Source: Toxonevra muliebris (lineage: Eukaryota; Arthropoda; Insecta; Diptera; Pallopteridae). Taken from it: a DNA stretch of 64,000 bases. The notes under the pieces are model-generated. The model was given only the letters and a program-made list of their open reading frames with translations, made no database searches and was not told where the DNA came from. Position 1 is the stretch's first letter; the number at the start of each line of letters is the position of its first letter. The stretch lies in assembly GCA_963691655.1 (NCBI GenBank), contig OY829330.1:18222182-18286181 (forward strand). The letters are read 5' to 3'. A program made the position numbers and the translations under genes. This document shows, piece by piece, positions 36,701 to 47,479 of the stretch.

Positions 36701-37960
36701 AGTAAAATACTTAGGGTTTTCTTTAAAATTTAATGAATTCATTCAAAAAACGAAAAACAAAAATTAAGTACCCAAGCTTTAAAGATAAGTAAATGAATTA
36801 AAAAATCTAACTTGGATTTACTCTTTTACGAAATATACATAGACCTTTGTAATGTACCCAATTAGTTTCAAGCCAAAGTTCTTACATGTTTGTTGATGTT
36901 TGAATAAAATATTTTTCTTTCTTTAATATAAATAAAATGGATTTTCTTCTTATGTTTTTCAAAATTTTTTTTAATTTTTTCACGATTTTATAAAACATGT
37001 GCATATTTTGTATAAAATAAATATTGATTAAAGTTTAAGTCCATATTTAACTATTTCATACCCTGTTTATGCGGGGTACTGAACGGGGAACCGAATTTTT
37101 ATTCGTTCTAAAAAAATATGCGCATGAAATTCATATAAACAGGCGCAGTTTTAAAAGCGGTTTTTTTTTTTTTTGGCAAAAGAGGTGGAAATTAAATCAA
37201 TTAAAAATAGTTTATCGCAGATAAATTTAGGAAAATTTAAAAGAAAATGTAATTAAAGTAGAACCGCGGTACAAACAGTCTTGACTGTTTTAAAAATTCC
37301 TTAATTATCTTGCCACCATGTCGAGGAAATCCCACTTTTTTGTAGATTTTTTTAAATAAACAAAAAAAAACTTTTTTCCCACAATTCAATAAAATAATTA
37401 AAAGTACAATCATATTTTAACTCAAATTTTAATTCAATATTTCGTCATTTTAGTCGCAAAGTGATATTCAAAAAGGTTTTGGACCGCGAAGTCGAACCAA
37501 ATTGAAATCAGCAAAATTCTAAGATGGATTTCTCCTAAACTAGAGCCAAAGGCCGAGTCACTCCCTAGGCGCCCCGTTAATCTCTATTTTCGACTAGCAC
37601 AGTGTTATCGTGTTTGGATTCCATGTATTGCAAAACCCCCATAGGTACCATCTAATACATAAAATTGTTGATTTTTTTTTAAATATTTTTTTCTGTTGTA
37701 CCAGCATACAAAAATGCAATAAAAAAACTATTTATATCATCCTCCAACTTTTCAGCTTGTAAAGATATCTTTTTCAATTTTTAAAATTAAAAAATTGGCA
37801 CACAATGCAAATAGCGATTGCAGTTAGAAGAAGTTTTTGGAGTCGCCGACTAGTTATAAATTTTATGTAAATAAGTAATATTTTTTACTTATTTTATTTT
37901 TTGAATTCAAAACGTAAAACATATAATAGTACAACTAGTTAACAAATAGAATAGAATTTT
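36701..37960. other. No gene recognised
   Basis: A/T-rich DNA with long T and A runs. No coding domain or inverted structure was recognised. Confidence 0.4.
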
Positions 37961-39895
37961 TCAAACTAGATAATTCCCATTGAATTTGCTAGTTGATTGA
38001 GTCTCACACGTAGCAGGGTTTTGTTCTGCTGAGTCGTCGTTATAAGTCAGTCGCATCCAGTAGTTTACGGGCTTTAAATAATCCATATTTAGTGAACTGG
38101 GACAGCATATAAATTTATTTGAATCCAGAGGAATGTCATCATCACTGTCGCTTTCAGAGCCATATATTTCTCTGTAAAAAGTGCTCTTTTTCATGAGATT
38201 TCCGTTCAAATCTGCAGTTATTTGAGCCATCTGCAATTCGCCATTACACCAACAAATTGTATGCATCTTAGATATGCCGGGTATCATGGGTGCGTTGTGA
38301 AAAACAGTTTCAAGGTCCATTTCCACCACAGCTTCTTCAATTTTTTCGAGAGAGCCATTGACAACTTTTATTGATGAATCTTTTGCTGCGTCAGCAAATT
38401 GTTTGGCGTTGAATACAATAGCTTCTCTTTTTAGTATCCTGGTTCTTACAAATCGCTTTAAAGCGCCACCTAACCCATCGACAGGACCTTTGCCGTGAGA
38501 TGTCGCAAAATAGTTCCATATCAGATGCTTCTCAGTTTTTCTCTCTAGTAACTTTATACTTTCGGCTATGAATCGATTCTTAAACTGTGATACCGACCCA
38601 TCAGACCATATACGAACTAGTTTTATACTTTCTGGCAGGCTTTTCAAGATCTTATTTATATAAACTACGGCAGTTGTTTTGTCGTGGTGGCGATTATCAG
38701 AAACTAAGACAATAGGATGCTGTACTCCAGTGTGCCATAAAGATGCAGTAAACAAAGTTATTTGAGGTTGTACCCAGTGAAAACTTTGAACCTCGTCTTA
38801 GCCATACAGGTATAGTGTTCAGAAAAGTCTATTTGCAACAGCGCAACAGATGAATTATAAGTTAATGACGATACAGCAAGCCTATCTTTCTGATAAGAAT
38901 CAGCTTGACACCTTTTTATATATGAGTGCTGAAAAAAACTTGGATTTCAAAGATATGTGTAATTAGTTCCATAGTTGTTCCAGTTTTTGATACCTCACTA
39001 ATTTTGCCATCGGACTCTTTCCACTCGTCCCAAGTGACATTAGTAGGAGCATTATCAGAGTTTTGTGCATATTAGTACAAACTGTCTTGCAGTATATTTT
39101 TGCAGCTTTTGCAAGTATGCAGCCAACACTCTTTTTTTGGACATATTACATACCCGATGAATTCGTGACTATATAGTGGACTATTTACAACTTTGTTCAA
39201 TGAGCTTAAGGATAAGATATAGTTCTCGTTGTATTTACAAAGACATACATTATGAGGTAACTTGGAAGATATATACACTTGGTTTTTCCTACAACATCAC
39301 CATATTTATCTACAAACATTCCGTGTGTTTCGGAAAGAGTAGCATACAAATGTCGAATTTGCATTTTTGCTTACCACCTCCTTTGCTCCGAATAATAACA
39401 AAGTCTTTGAGGCCTGGAGCTTGTCTGCTAATATCATCACGCTGATGAAAATCTTGAATTTTTTGTTCGACAACCTCACTCAAAGCCAATGCATGTTTCT
39501 TTGGAAGCTGCGATTGAGGTAATTGGTCAGGCTATTGCATTCTGCAAGAAATTTGTCAAGAACTTTCCTTTTATTAAAAACACAATTGGGTAGTGTTCTG
39601 CGAGTGCGCGCAGCTGCCTTTCCCAGTGACTGAACATTGGCAAAAGCTGAAGCAACTAAGTTACGACTGCTTTCTGTTTTTTTTTTTTCTTTATTTCTTT
39701 CCATGACCAATATGTTTGTTTTTTTTGGACTTTGGAAGCTGATCAATAAAAGCTTTCTTTTTAGCCCTGCTCTTTTGACATGCTTCTTGTTGGCTTCGCT
39801 TGTACTCGTCATACTTGCCTTCTTTTTTCAACTTTTCTCTTCTTCTCCTCATCTTTTGACTAAAACTAAATTTATCGGTAACTCGCGTTACATCT
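37961..39895 (-). pseudogene. Large transposase-like protein relic with HGKGPVDGLGGALKR motif
   Basis: Minus-strand relic of a protein of roughly 600 residues, in pieces over several frames. Order: a basic N-terminus (KMRRRREKLKKEGKYDEYKR near 39850, ACQKSRAKKKAFIDQL), VASAFANVQSLGKAAARTRR (39480-39812 frame), FHQRDDISRQAPGLKDFV near 39440, SSKLPHNVCLCKYNENYIL (39072-39278), VTWDEWKESDGKISEV near 39030, LLQIDFSEHYTC near 38830, then 264 open codons (37961-38755) with IVLVSDNRHHDK, IWSDGSVSQFKNRF, NYFATSHGKGPVDGLGGALK and a C-terminal PGISKMHTICWCNGE. The Cys pairs CPKKECWLHTCKSCKN suggest metal binding. Conserved Asp in QIDFSE and WSDG suggest a D-D-E-type nuclease, but the family is scattered in animals and I cannot name it with certainty. 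Confidence 0.65.
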
Positions 39896-39965
39896 AAAAA
39901 AATTTTTTAAAGTAATTATTAGATAATTGAGATCCATAGAGATATCTTTTTACTTTTGTTCTATT

Positions 39966-40163
39966 TTATTAGGTAGTTTTGACTCAGTATAGTAGCCACT
40001 AAAGCTTTCTGTATTTTATTTCGAGCTCTTCTGTTTTCTTTTTTATATGATGCTTCCATCGAAGCTTTTTATCTAGGGTCATACTCAAATATTTTGCTGT
40101 ATCGGAGTAGGGGATTGGGACATCGTTTATATAAATTGGATGGCAGTTAGTTTCTTTTATAAG
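39966..40163 (-). pseudogene. Jockey-type reverse transcriptase C-terminal fragment
   Basis: Minus-strand reading NDVPIPYSDTAKYLSMTLDK, then KLRWKHHIKKKTEELEIKYR matches the thumb-proximal segment (VKYLG-x-LD-x-x-LRW-x-x-HI) of Jockey-clade enzymes. It then reads a stop and a frameshifted WLLY. Short relic directly adjacent to the HGKG-family relic. Confidence 0.75.
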
Positions 40164-40203
40164 TAAAGTCTATGTTGCCGATTAAGGCAGCCGTGAACAG
40201 AAG

Positions 40204-41251
40204 TACACGGAAAAAAAAGATTTGTGAAAAATAACGTGTGATATTCAAAAAAAAAAACAGAATATTCACGAAAAATTGCCACTTCGCCCTGTAATTTAGA
40301 AATTTCATGAGATACTCAATATAAATTTATGGGTAAACTGCAAAAATTACAGCCCAAAACTTAAACTTGATTATTACAGTTTCAGAAAGGAAAATATTCA
40401 AAGTGACATGGAAAAACTTTAGTTAATAAAAAACACTGAATTATTATTGAAATATTCTATGATCGGCAAACTGTAAAAATTTATGAAAATATTTTTATTT
40501 CATTGCTTTCATTTTTTAAATCACACATTTACTTTGTTTTATACGTCAAATATTTTTCTATATATTATCATTCAATAAAATAACTTTCAAACTGATTGGT
40601 TGGCACCTGGATTTGCTTCTTTCTGTAATGAGACATTTGGGATTATTTATCCGGATCATTTTATTAGAAGCTAGTAAGATTAGGGATTTTTACACTATAT
40701 TAAATTAAAGTTTTATTTATTATTTTATTAGCAAAAGTCTTTAACATTGGATGTCCATTTCATAATTGTATAGAACAGTTTTCCAAAAACCATTGAAACT
40801 GAAACACCATCTTTTTTTGAATTATCCTAGAATCATGAAGATAGCTGGTCGAGTTGTTTGCTTTTGATCAATGCGATTTGAAGCTATATATAGGGAAGAG
40901 AACAAAATATTCTCTTCAATAACTCTTCAATTATTGCTTTTGATATCAAAAGTATTATTATGCGTTGTAAAAATTCAATTTCCAATTTGATAATTTACAA
41001 AATCACACTGTAAAAATTGATTTGAAACTCCAATAATATTAACTGTATTGTGAAGTATAATGTGCTTATTCATTCGTAAATTTCATGGATTCATTCTGGA
41101 TATTATAAATTAAACTCAAGGAAATTATTGTTTGATCGTAATCAATTATTACAGTTTTTCGTTTACTATCCGGGCAAGACAGGGAAAACTGTAATTATTA
41201 TCAGAAATCCAATGAAATATTCTGTAATAAACAGAATATTTTTTTCCGTGT
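40204..41251. mobile_element. Nonautonomous element with ACACGGAAAAAAA ends
   Basis: ACACGGAAAAAAA (from about 40205) pairs with TTTTTTTCCGTGT (to about 41251). About 1.05 kb lies between, A/T-rich and with recurring TTACAGTTT / ACTGTAA words (near 40373, 40463, 41009, 41148, 41188, 41222). There is no transposase. The target duplication is unclear, so the superfamily is unassigned. Confidence 0.5.
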
Positions 41252-42486
41252 TCGAGCAACTGCATAATTGTACAACCACCGGTGTTCCGGGGGCTCATCG
41301 GAGAAGGGGGCAAAAATATGGAAGAAAAATATGTATTATGGCGGCCCATAATTATTATTTATTTCTATTGCCTTTTGATTCATTACTTCTCAGTTTTATA
41401 CTGCTACGGCCTCGAAATACACAAGCCTCTTATATAAATAAAAATGATTTAAAAAACTTTTGTGAAATTCTTCGCGAAGCAAATAAGCGAGGCATGCATA
41501 CTGTAAAGATAAATGAAGTTTGTCCACTATACGGTACCAACAAACTTTTCGCGACACATTAAAAAGAAATGTCTTTTTCCCCGCCAAAGTGAACAACCGC
41601 AAAAGCCGATCTAGCTTTTCTAAGTACCCTGAGTCACTGTCGTGAAACTCCCAAAGCCCTCTGTACCCATGAAGATGAGCTCCATATGATGGATAGAACG
41701 AGGTAAAGATAACAATTTCCGAATTTTATTTTAGATTTTTCGAATTTTTTCCTTAAATTTTAAAACAGTTGATAGCTTTAAATTTCGAGGCCACGTTAAG
41801 CAAAATCATATGATAATAATTAAGAAATGACAAAAATAGATATGATCAACAAAAATAATGCAGCTTTTCTGAAACAGTGCAATTTACATTAATATTCCTT
41901 ATTCCATGCATAAAAACCTGAAAAAGTCGTATTACTTTTGACTATCAGTCAACTGAGAGTAGCATCAAATTGATTTTGATTTTCGATATTTTACGTAGAC
42001 AATCTCTGAAAACTTCAAACCTATGGAAAATGTCGTCTTCAAGTTCAATTAAAAAAAGTTTATGTTTTAAGATTTCTAAACATTCTTTATATTTTAAAAT
42101 ACGTTGAGAACTTTTTTTATCAACTGACAATTTAGGATATATAATTGGACACGAATTTTTCACTATTTTTTCACATTACTTGACTTTCGGAAACATACAT
42201 TTCAACTCATAACTATTAATTGTGTACAAGACTATTAAATTCAATCCTTTTGTTAAATATCATTTAACAAACTGTCTCTTGAATCTGAGTCACGTTTTTA
42301 TCATTGAAAATTGTCAATGAAAATTTCATTTTTTTTATATTCGTCAGAGTGAATGGATTTACACTGAACTTTACACTCATCTGCAATCGCTCGGTTTTGT
42401 CCCCTGATTTGTAACGTACTGTGCCTATGAGATTTTGAAATTATTTATAAAATCATATCTTGATGGTTTTAACATTTTTTTGATAT
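41252..42486. other. No gene recognised
   Basis: A plus frame at 41128-41562 overlaps the element end and carries no recognisable domain. The remainder is noncoding by eye. It may include a degraded 5' part of the hAT relic that follows. Confidence 0.35.
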
Positions 42487-43059
42487 TTGGTTGATATGGT
42501 TTGTTCACAGATCTTTGTTACTTCAAAAAAATTTGTGGATTGGGCAAATAGCTCATTAGAAGAAAAAGATTTTATTTTTGCTCCTTCTTGGCCAAAAATA
42601 AAAATGACTCTTACCGAAGAGTATTCGCGAACAATCGAGAATGAATGTGAAAATTCAACGGAAGATGAAAGCGACTATAGCGACAAAGAACCTAAGAACG
42701 TAAATCAAGTTTTTTCAGAAGCCAACAAGAAAATGGAAAAAAAAAATTGTCGAAATTGTATAAAATGTTGCTTTAATGTTTTGCGAAAGTATTCTTTTCA
42801 CGTCACAAAATACAAAAAAGTGTTTCTGGCTTATAAACTTTTACTGGCATTATCTTGCATTCAAGTTGCTTGTGGAAGATCATTTTCCAAACTAAAACAT
42901 TTAAAGAATCGTTTGCGAAATAAAATGACTCAAGAGCATCTCGAAACGTTTATGCTTATGTCTGTAGAATTTTCTGTTTTAAATAAAATTCACAATGAAA
43001 AAATAATTGATTCACTAGCAACTAAAAGTAGTTTGATGCAAAAATGTTTAAAAACGTAA
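42487..43059 (+). pseudogene. hAT transposase C-terminal part
   Basis: Open frame of 190 codons. A spacer rich in acidic residues (ENECENSTEDESDYSDKEP) is followed by VFLAYKLLLALSCIQVACGR, SFSKLKHLKNRLRNKMTQEH and LETFMLMSVE. This is the hAT C-terminal dimerisation domain, whose hallmark is A-x-x-ERSFSKLK-x-x-K-x-x-LR-x-x-M-x-QE-L. Here Gly replaces the usual Glu before RSFSKLK. The catalytic part and BED zinc finger upstream are absent, so it is a truncated copy of a complete transposase. It is unlike the two tails at 34805 and 45975. Confidence 0.8.
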
Positions 43060-43138
43060 GTCAGGAGTAAGAGAGTCAAGCAAACTTTTTGAAAACCATA
43101 AATATTATTCGACCTAAAGGCTCTGGCACATAGAGTCC

Positions 43139-43167
43139 GTTGTGTACTTGAGAGCGAAGTACACAAC
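43139..43167. other. Perfect 11-bp hairpin near the Harbinger left end
   Basis: GTTGTGTACTT (43139-43149), loop GAGAGCG, AAGTACACAAC (43157-43167). It lies about 20 bp inside the likely left terminus and may be part of the terminal recognition sequence. Confidence 0.6.
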
Positions 43168-43300
43168 TGACACGAAGTAGGCAAAGGAGAGAGGCGACAC
43201 AAAGCATACGTTGCCAACGGATATGAAATCAGCTGTTTTCTGTTTTGTATAAATATTCATTTCTTCCTTGTTTTGCGGTTGAATTTGTATTTTAATTATA

Positions 43301-44563
43301 ATGGAACTCGACGATATTTTAGAAATAATTTTAATGGTTCTCATGCTTGATGAAGCTTATGAGTGCTTAAAAATAATAAATGGTGGTCGCAGATTTTGGG
43401 TGCGGCCATTGTATCAAGATCGCGATACCCACGGATTTTTTGCGTTAAATTTTGACGAAATGTACAATAACGATTCTGAGTAATTTAAGAAGACCGTAAG
43501 GATAGGGAAAACTAATTTTGATTGGCTTTTTAATTTGGTGAAAGAAGATTGGACTAAGAATTCTAACAGGCCATCAATACCAGCAAAATGCAGACTTTTC
43601 CTGACCCTTGCGTAAGTTGCTTTTTTCAAGTACAATTCAATTGCTGAAACAAAGGGAGGGAGTATGTAAATGTTCGCTTCGTCATTTAAGATGGGACTCT
43701 CTAATGTGAAGAAAATTGTAAGCGAAACATGTAACGTGCTTTGAAATACACTTGGTTCTACATACTTGTCTATTCCGCACAGCAATAAATATAAAAGAAT
43801 TGCTAACGATTTTAGTAGCATGTGGAATTTTCCAAACTGTGTTGGTGCCATTGACGGCAAGCACATAAACATGACTTGTCCACCCAATTCTGGTTCCCAA
43901 TTTTATAATTATAAAGGCAATTACTCCATTGTGCTGTTAGAAGTTTTTTATGCAAATTGTACATTCCCTGTGTTGGCATTGGAGCGTATGGCTCACAAAG
44001 TGATGGTGGAGTCTTGTGGAACGCTGGTTTTGGGCAGCGATTGTTTAGTGGCAATTAGAACTACCCGCAGATGCTTCACTACCAGGTACCAATTTAAAAT
44101 TTCCTTATTTTTTGGTTGGAGATGCTGCGTTCCCATTAAAGCCGTATCTAATGCGACCATACCCTGGTTTGTAAAAATGTGTGAAAAACTAATCTGTTTT
44201 CTTATGTGTTTATTGTTTTATTTAGGATCCAACTTGTCACCTGAAAGAGAGTTGTTTAACAAACGCTTATCGCGTACGCGTCGCGTTATAGAAAACGCTT
44301 TCGGCATCTTAGCTGCTCGCTGGAGGATCTTGCTTTCCCCTTTGCAAATGAGTCCATCGTCTGCTGAAAAAGTTGTAAAAGCTACCATTTTGCTGCACAA
44401 TTTTGCAAAAATGCATGATAGTAGTTATTGTCCCCCAGAATATGTAGACCAATACCAGGGTGAAAACGTCATAGATGGGTTGTGGCATCAAGAAATCTCT
44501 ACTCCTTTGAAACCAATTGGGCGAATTGCATCAAACAATGCTTCAAAAGTGCTTTTCAATTAA
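43301..44563 (+). pseudogene. PIF/Harbinger DDE transposase with intron, several frame breaks
   Basis: Catalytic protein of the Harbinger element. The N-terminal part from ATG 43301 reads RRFWVRPLYQDRDTHGFFAL, a stop at 43481, then VRIGKTNFDWLFNLV. The DDE nuclease begins with FPNCVGAIDGKHINMTCPP (first Asp), then FYNYKGNYSIVLL. A frame shift gives GAYGSQSDGGV (where the family has GRNSDGGV-type sequence). Another shift gives FPYFLVGDAAFPLKPYLMRP (second Asp), and finally LFNKRLSRTRRVIENAFGIL and AARWRIL (Glu of the triad). A GT-AG intron of about 60 bp separates PYPG from SNLSPEREL (donor near 44168, acceptor ending 44225). Breaks are few, so this copy is fairly recent but inactive. Confidence 0.88.
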
Positions 44564-45317
44564 GAGATCAGCTGATGAATTATGTGGAAACACATCCTAT
44601 TTAAAAAAGTATTTATACGGTATGACCCAGTGGTCATTCACGCTACTTCAATTCCTATTTCACCCTGCTTCAAACATTTAATGTTATCATCACAATTTCA
44701 TTTCAACTTTTTTATTACAATTCATATGTATTTTTTTTATTGACTACGAATAATTTTTAGCATATAAACAAAATAATAGAATATAGTTGCCTGTTGGTTT
44801 TTGCTACTTTAACCGTTTGCAGGCCTAATAAAAATAACTGGTTTCACCATATGTTATAAATTTATTATCTTTTAGTTTAAGACATTACTTCTGAAAATAC
44901 TGAAAAGTTAAAAATAAAAACATTTACATTTTGCAATTTTATCAGCATGTTCAAATTAGCCTAATTTTTCCTAATTCTTTATTGTTTCCTAAAAATAAAA
45001 AAAAGACACAAACTAATTGAATATATAGCTCAAAACATTTTTTTTTTTTTTTTGTAGTTTACATATCTTTTAGGAATATTTTCTAATAATTTAAAAGTTT
45101 GAAAATTGCATCAAAAAAAGAACATAAAATACAATAAACAATTCATAGACAAAAAGAATATATGGTATAAATATAAAAGAATATGAGGTGAACCCAACAT
45201 AGCGCACGAGTAATCCATCGATATACAAAAAAATACTTTAAAGCAAAACCATTATTCTGAATATACCATATTTAAAATACGCATTTTCAACTTGTCCTGC
45301 TCTTCTTCGGAATGTTT
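44564..45317. other. Spacer between converging Harbinger genes
   Basis: A/T-rich, no coding segment recognised. Presumably it holds the 3' untranslated regions and polyadenylation signals of both Harbinger genes (AATAAA-type words occur). Confidence 0.4.
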
Positions 45318-45655
45318 TTAAAGATACACATCAAGTACCTTTAAAAACTCTTCATTGCAACTCTTTTTGGGAGCCTCCTTCTTCTGTTCTAGCATGTCGC
45401 TAACAGCATCACAAAGAAAATTGAAGCGGTCGCTAGCTTCGTCTTTTACTGCGCGCCGTTTTGGTGGTCTTCTTTGACCACTGCTTGCGCTAGTAGGAGT
45501 TGACTCCCCACCACTTAAGTCACAATCGAAGAGCAGCGCAGACTGTATTGAGTACGAATCAGGTTCCTCTTCCAGCGTCTCGTTGTGTCTCGCAAGAACT
45601 GCTTGGCGTATTTGCCTCAAGTGGCGACCATTGCAGATTTGACAATGTTCTGCGA
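45318..45655 (-). pseudogene. Harbinger companion protein, last exon
   Basis: Minus-strand open segment: AEHCQICNGRHLRQIRQAVL, then ESTPTSASSGQRRPPKRRAV, and an acidic-helical end EEFLKVLDVYL. It begins after a good acceptor (TTCCTTCGCAG) near 45646 and has no obvious start of its own. Harbinger elements normally encode a second protein with a MADF or Myb-like DNA-binding domain that helps the transposase enter the nucleus and bind ends. This would be its C-terminal exon, with the DNA-binding exon missing. The identity rests mainly on position and orientation. Confidence 0.5.
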
Positions 45656-45744
45656 AGGAAAATTACAAATTTACAATACCTCTTTAATAATAATTTATTA
45701 AGCCAAAAAAATTATTTCATTACATTCTGGGAGCGACGTGCCGT

Positions 45745-45890
45745 TATAAAAACGACATAGCGTCAAATCATAGCGCCTAAAATGATTTTGGGCGTTATGG
45801 CCATTCCTAGGGCGGTCAAAACACCTAAAATTTTTTTGGGCCTTATGGCCGTGGGCTTTATGTCCGGGCACCGAAAATGGCATTGCTGGC
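45745..45890. repeat. Tandem repeat with GGGC[GC]TTATGGCC units
   Basis: CGCCTAAAATGATTTTGGGC, then GTTATGGCC, is followed by CACCTAAAATTTTTTTGGGC, then CTTATGGCC and GGGCTTTATGTCC. Units are about 48 bp. Noncoding. The minus-strand frames through it merely echo the repeat (GHKAHGHKAQKNF). Confidence 0.55.
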
Positions 45891-45974
45891 GATTATGAAG
45901 TGAAAATTTCAGAATTAAATAAACCAAGGTTCCTTGTGTCGGGCTCAAAGAAATTATTGAAAAATATAATGAAA

Positions 45975-46400
45975 ATAAATTTTATTCACGCTTCTAGCGG
46001 TTTCAAACAAAACTAAATGAATAAAAAGTTTTGATAATCCCATTTTAGGAATTCTTTCTTGCTAACTTTTGTTCAGCAAAACTGTCGATACTATTTTGTA
46101 AATAAAGCAAAAATGTCGATACTATTAAATCATTTCTTAATTTTTTTGCAATTTGGTATTCAATAGAGAGCAAACGCAAATTACTCAAGCGTTCTTAAGT
46201 CATACTATTGCCCAAATAGTTTCTTATTGACTGGGATAGTCAGAAAAAAAATTAAAACTATGCAAACTTCTGGAAAGCTCGCAGATAAAGCAGCGCTCTC
46301 GATTTTAAAAAGATTCTCCTCGTTCACATACTAACTAACCCATTGATACAAATACACCGGTTAATCCAACCCCCAAAACCGGCTAATGTTACGCCACTAG
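45975..46400 (-). pseudogene. hAT transposase C-terminal fragment, copy 2
   Basis: Second copy of the segment at 34805-35225, same orientation, sharing TCTAGCGGTTT, AAATGAATAAAA, TTACTCAAGCGTTCTT, AGATTCTCCTCGTTCACA and the ending CCAAAACCGGCTA. It contains an extra duplicated stretch (GTCGATACTATT twice near 46083 and 46112) and an ending TGTTACGCCACTAG. It is further degraded as coding sequence than copy 1. Confidence 0.75.
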
Positions 46401-46689
46401 ATATGATGGCACTAATTAAAAAACAAAATCAATATGTATACCAAAGAAATTTGAATTTAGTAAAATAATATGAGATTATTAAGGATGATGTCTGGTGTTC
46501 TGGCCTAATTTTCAAGGGTTTTTTTCGGGAATTTTTTGTTATTACAAAATAAAATACAATCATTTAAATTTTTTTCATTTGCATAGTCGAAAATGTGTTC
46601 GTAAATTTTGTTGTACGAGCGACAGCGCACTTACTCCAAATGCGACAAAGAATAAAATAAATAATTTCCAGTGATTGATTTCACGAATT

Positions 46690-46828
46690 CTGACCCTATA
46701 CCAAAAAAATATATACTAGGCAAGGCCAAGGGGGGGGGAGGTTTTGGGGGTTCAGTTTGACAAAAATTATTGATGAATATTTTCTGCGAATGAAAACCCC
46801 CCCGAAAAAATGTCTGGCTACGGCCCTG
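46690..46828. mobile_element. hAT-like terminus CAGGGCCGTAGCC (minus strand)
   Basis: GGCTACGGCCCTG ends at 46828, preceded by a CCCCCCC run. Read inverted this is CAGGGCCGTAGCCAGACATT followed by G-runs, a frequent terminal form of insect hAT nonautonomous elements. A G-run with GGTTTTGGGGG lies 80 bp to the left. Only fragments remain. Confidence 0.4.
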
Positions 46829-46829
46829 A

Positions 46830-47380
46830 TACGGAGCATTTCATGTGAAGCTAACAACGAAAAAAGTAAGGTTCTGAAATTCGTTGAAATTCGGCCTAAT
46901 TGAACTTCTAGAAAATATTAATGTAGACACACAATTCTTTTTTTTTTTTTGTATGAAGTTTATTTGTCAAGTTATGGGTTTTTAAAGCATTGACGTAATT
47001 AAAATATGGATTTTTCAAAAGTAATTTTTAGAATCAAACAAATTTGAAATAAAATATCGAATAGGGTTATTTAAATAGAAAATTTACTGTTCTTTTCAAT
47101 TATGTAGTCAGGCCGGAATTTAAAATTTTTTTTATGCACCAAACCGGAGGTAAAAGTTTAAAATCAGAATTTTAATAACTTCGACCATTTAAAAAAATAT
47201 TTTTCAAAATTTTGCTTAAAGTATTTAATTATTTTATACCCTTAAAGTTTAAAAATGGGATCTGCATTAGTTTAGGAGATACATGAATTAAAGTACATAG
47301 CTACCACGCTCAGTGCGACACCGCCGAATTTCAGACCTTCACACTTTTTTACGTTGTCCGCTCACATGAAATGCCTCATA
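46830..47380. mobile_element. MITE with inverted GCATTTCATGTGA ends
   Basis: GCATTTCATGTGA (46836-46848) is the reverse complement of TCACATGAAATGC (47362-47374). Complementarity continues inward over about 60 bp: AACGAAAAAAGT, TCTGAAATTCG and others pair with CGAATTTCAGA and ACTTTTTTACGTT. The interior is noncoding. A TA-type flank is possible (TACGGA / TCATA). Confidence 0.65.
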
Positions 47381-47479
47381 CAATAAGAAAAAAATATTAG
47401 GTTATTAACAACCAATACGTTGTTCTGCGATATTACATGTCGCAGCTACAACTGATGTACTATCAACAGTATCAAACAT

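Larger units (their letters stand above)
43117..45660. mobile_element. PIF/Harbinger DNA transposon, right end lost
   Basis: The left end probably starts at AGGCTCTGGCACAT after a TAA (43115-43117), in keeping with the 3-bp TWA target of Harbinger elements. It carries a plus-strand DDE transposase and, converging on the minus strand, the companion DNA-binding-type gene usual for the superfamily. The matching right terminus was not found, and the companion gene lacks its first exon, so the element is truncated near 45660. Confidence 0.75.

Noticed and set aside
41128..41562. 144-codon plus-strand open frame
   Set aside because: It begins inside the ACACGGAAAAAAA element and crosses its terminus into unrelated DNA, so it cannot be one ancestral gene. 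No domain recognised.
45698..45948. Two minus-strand frames with GHKAHGHKAQ repeats
   Set aside because: They are direct translations of the GGGC-TTATGGCC tandem repeat in two frames.
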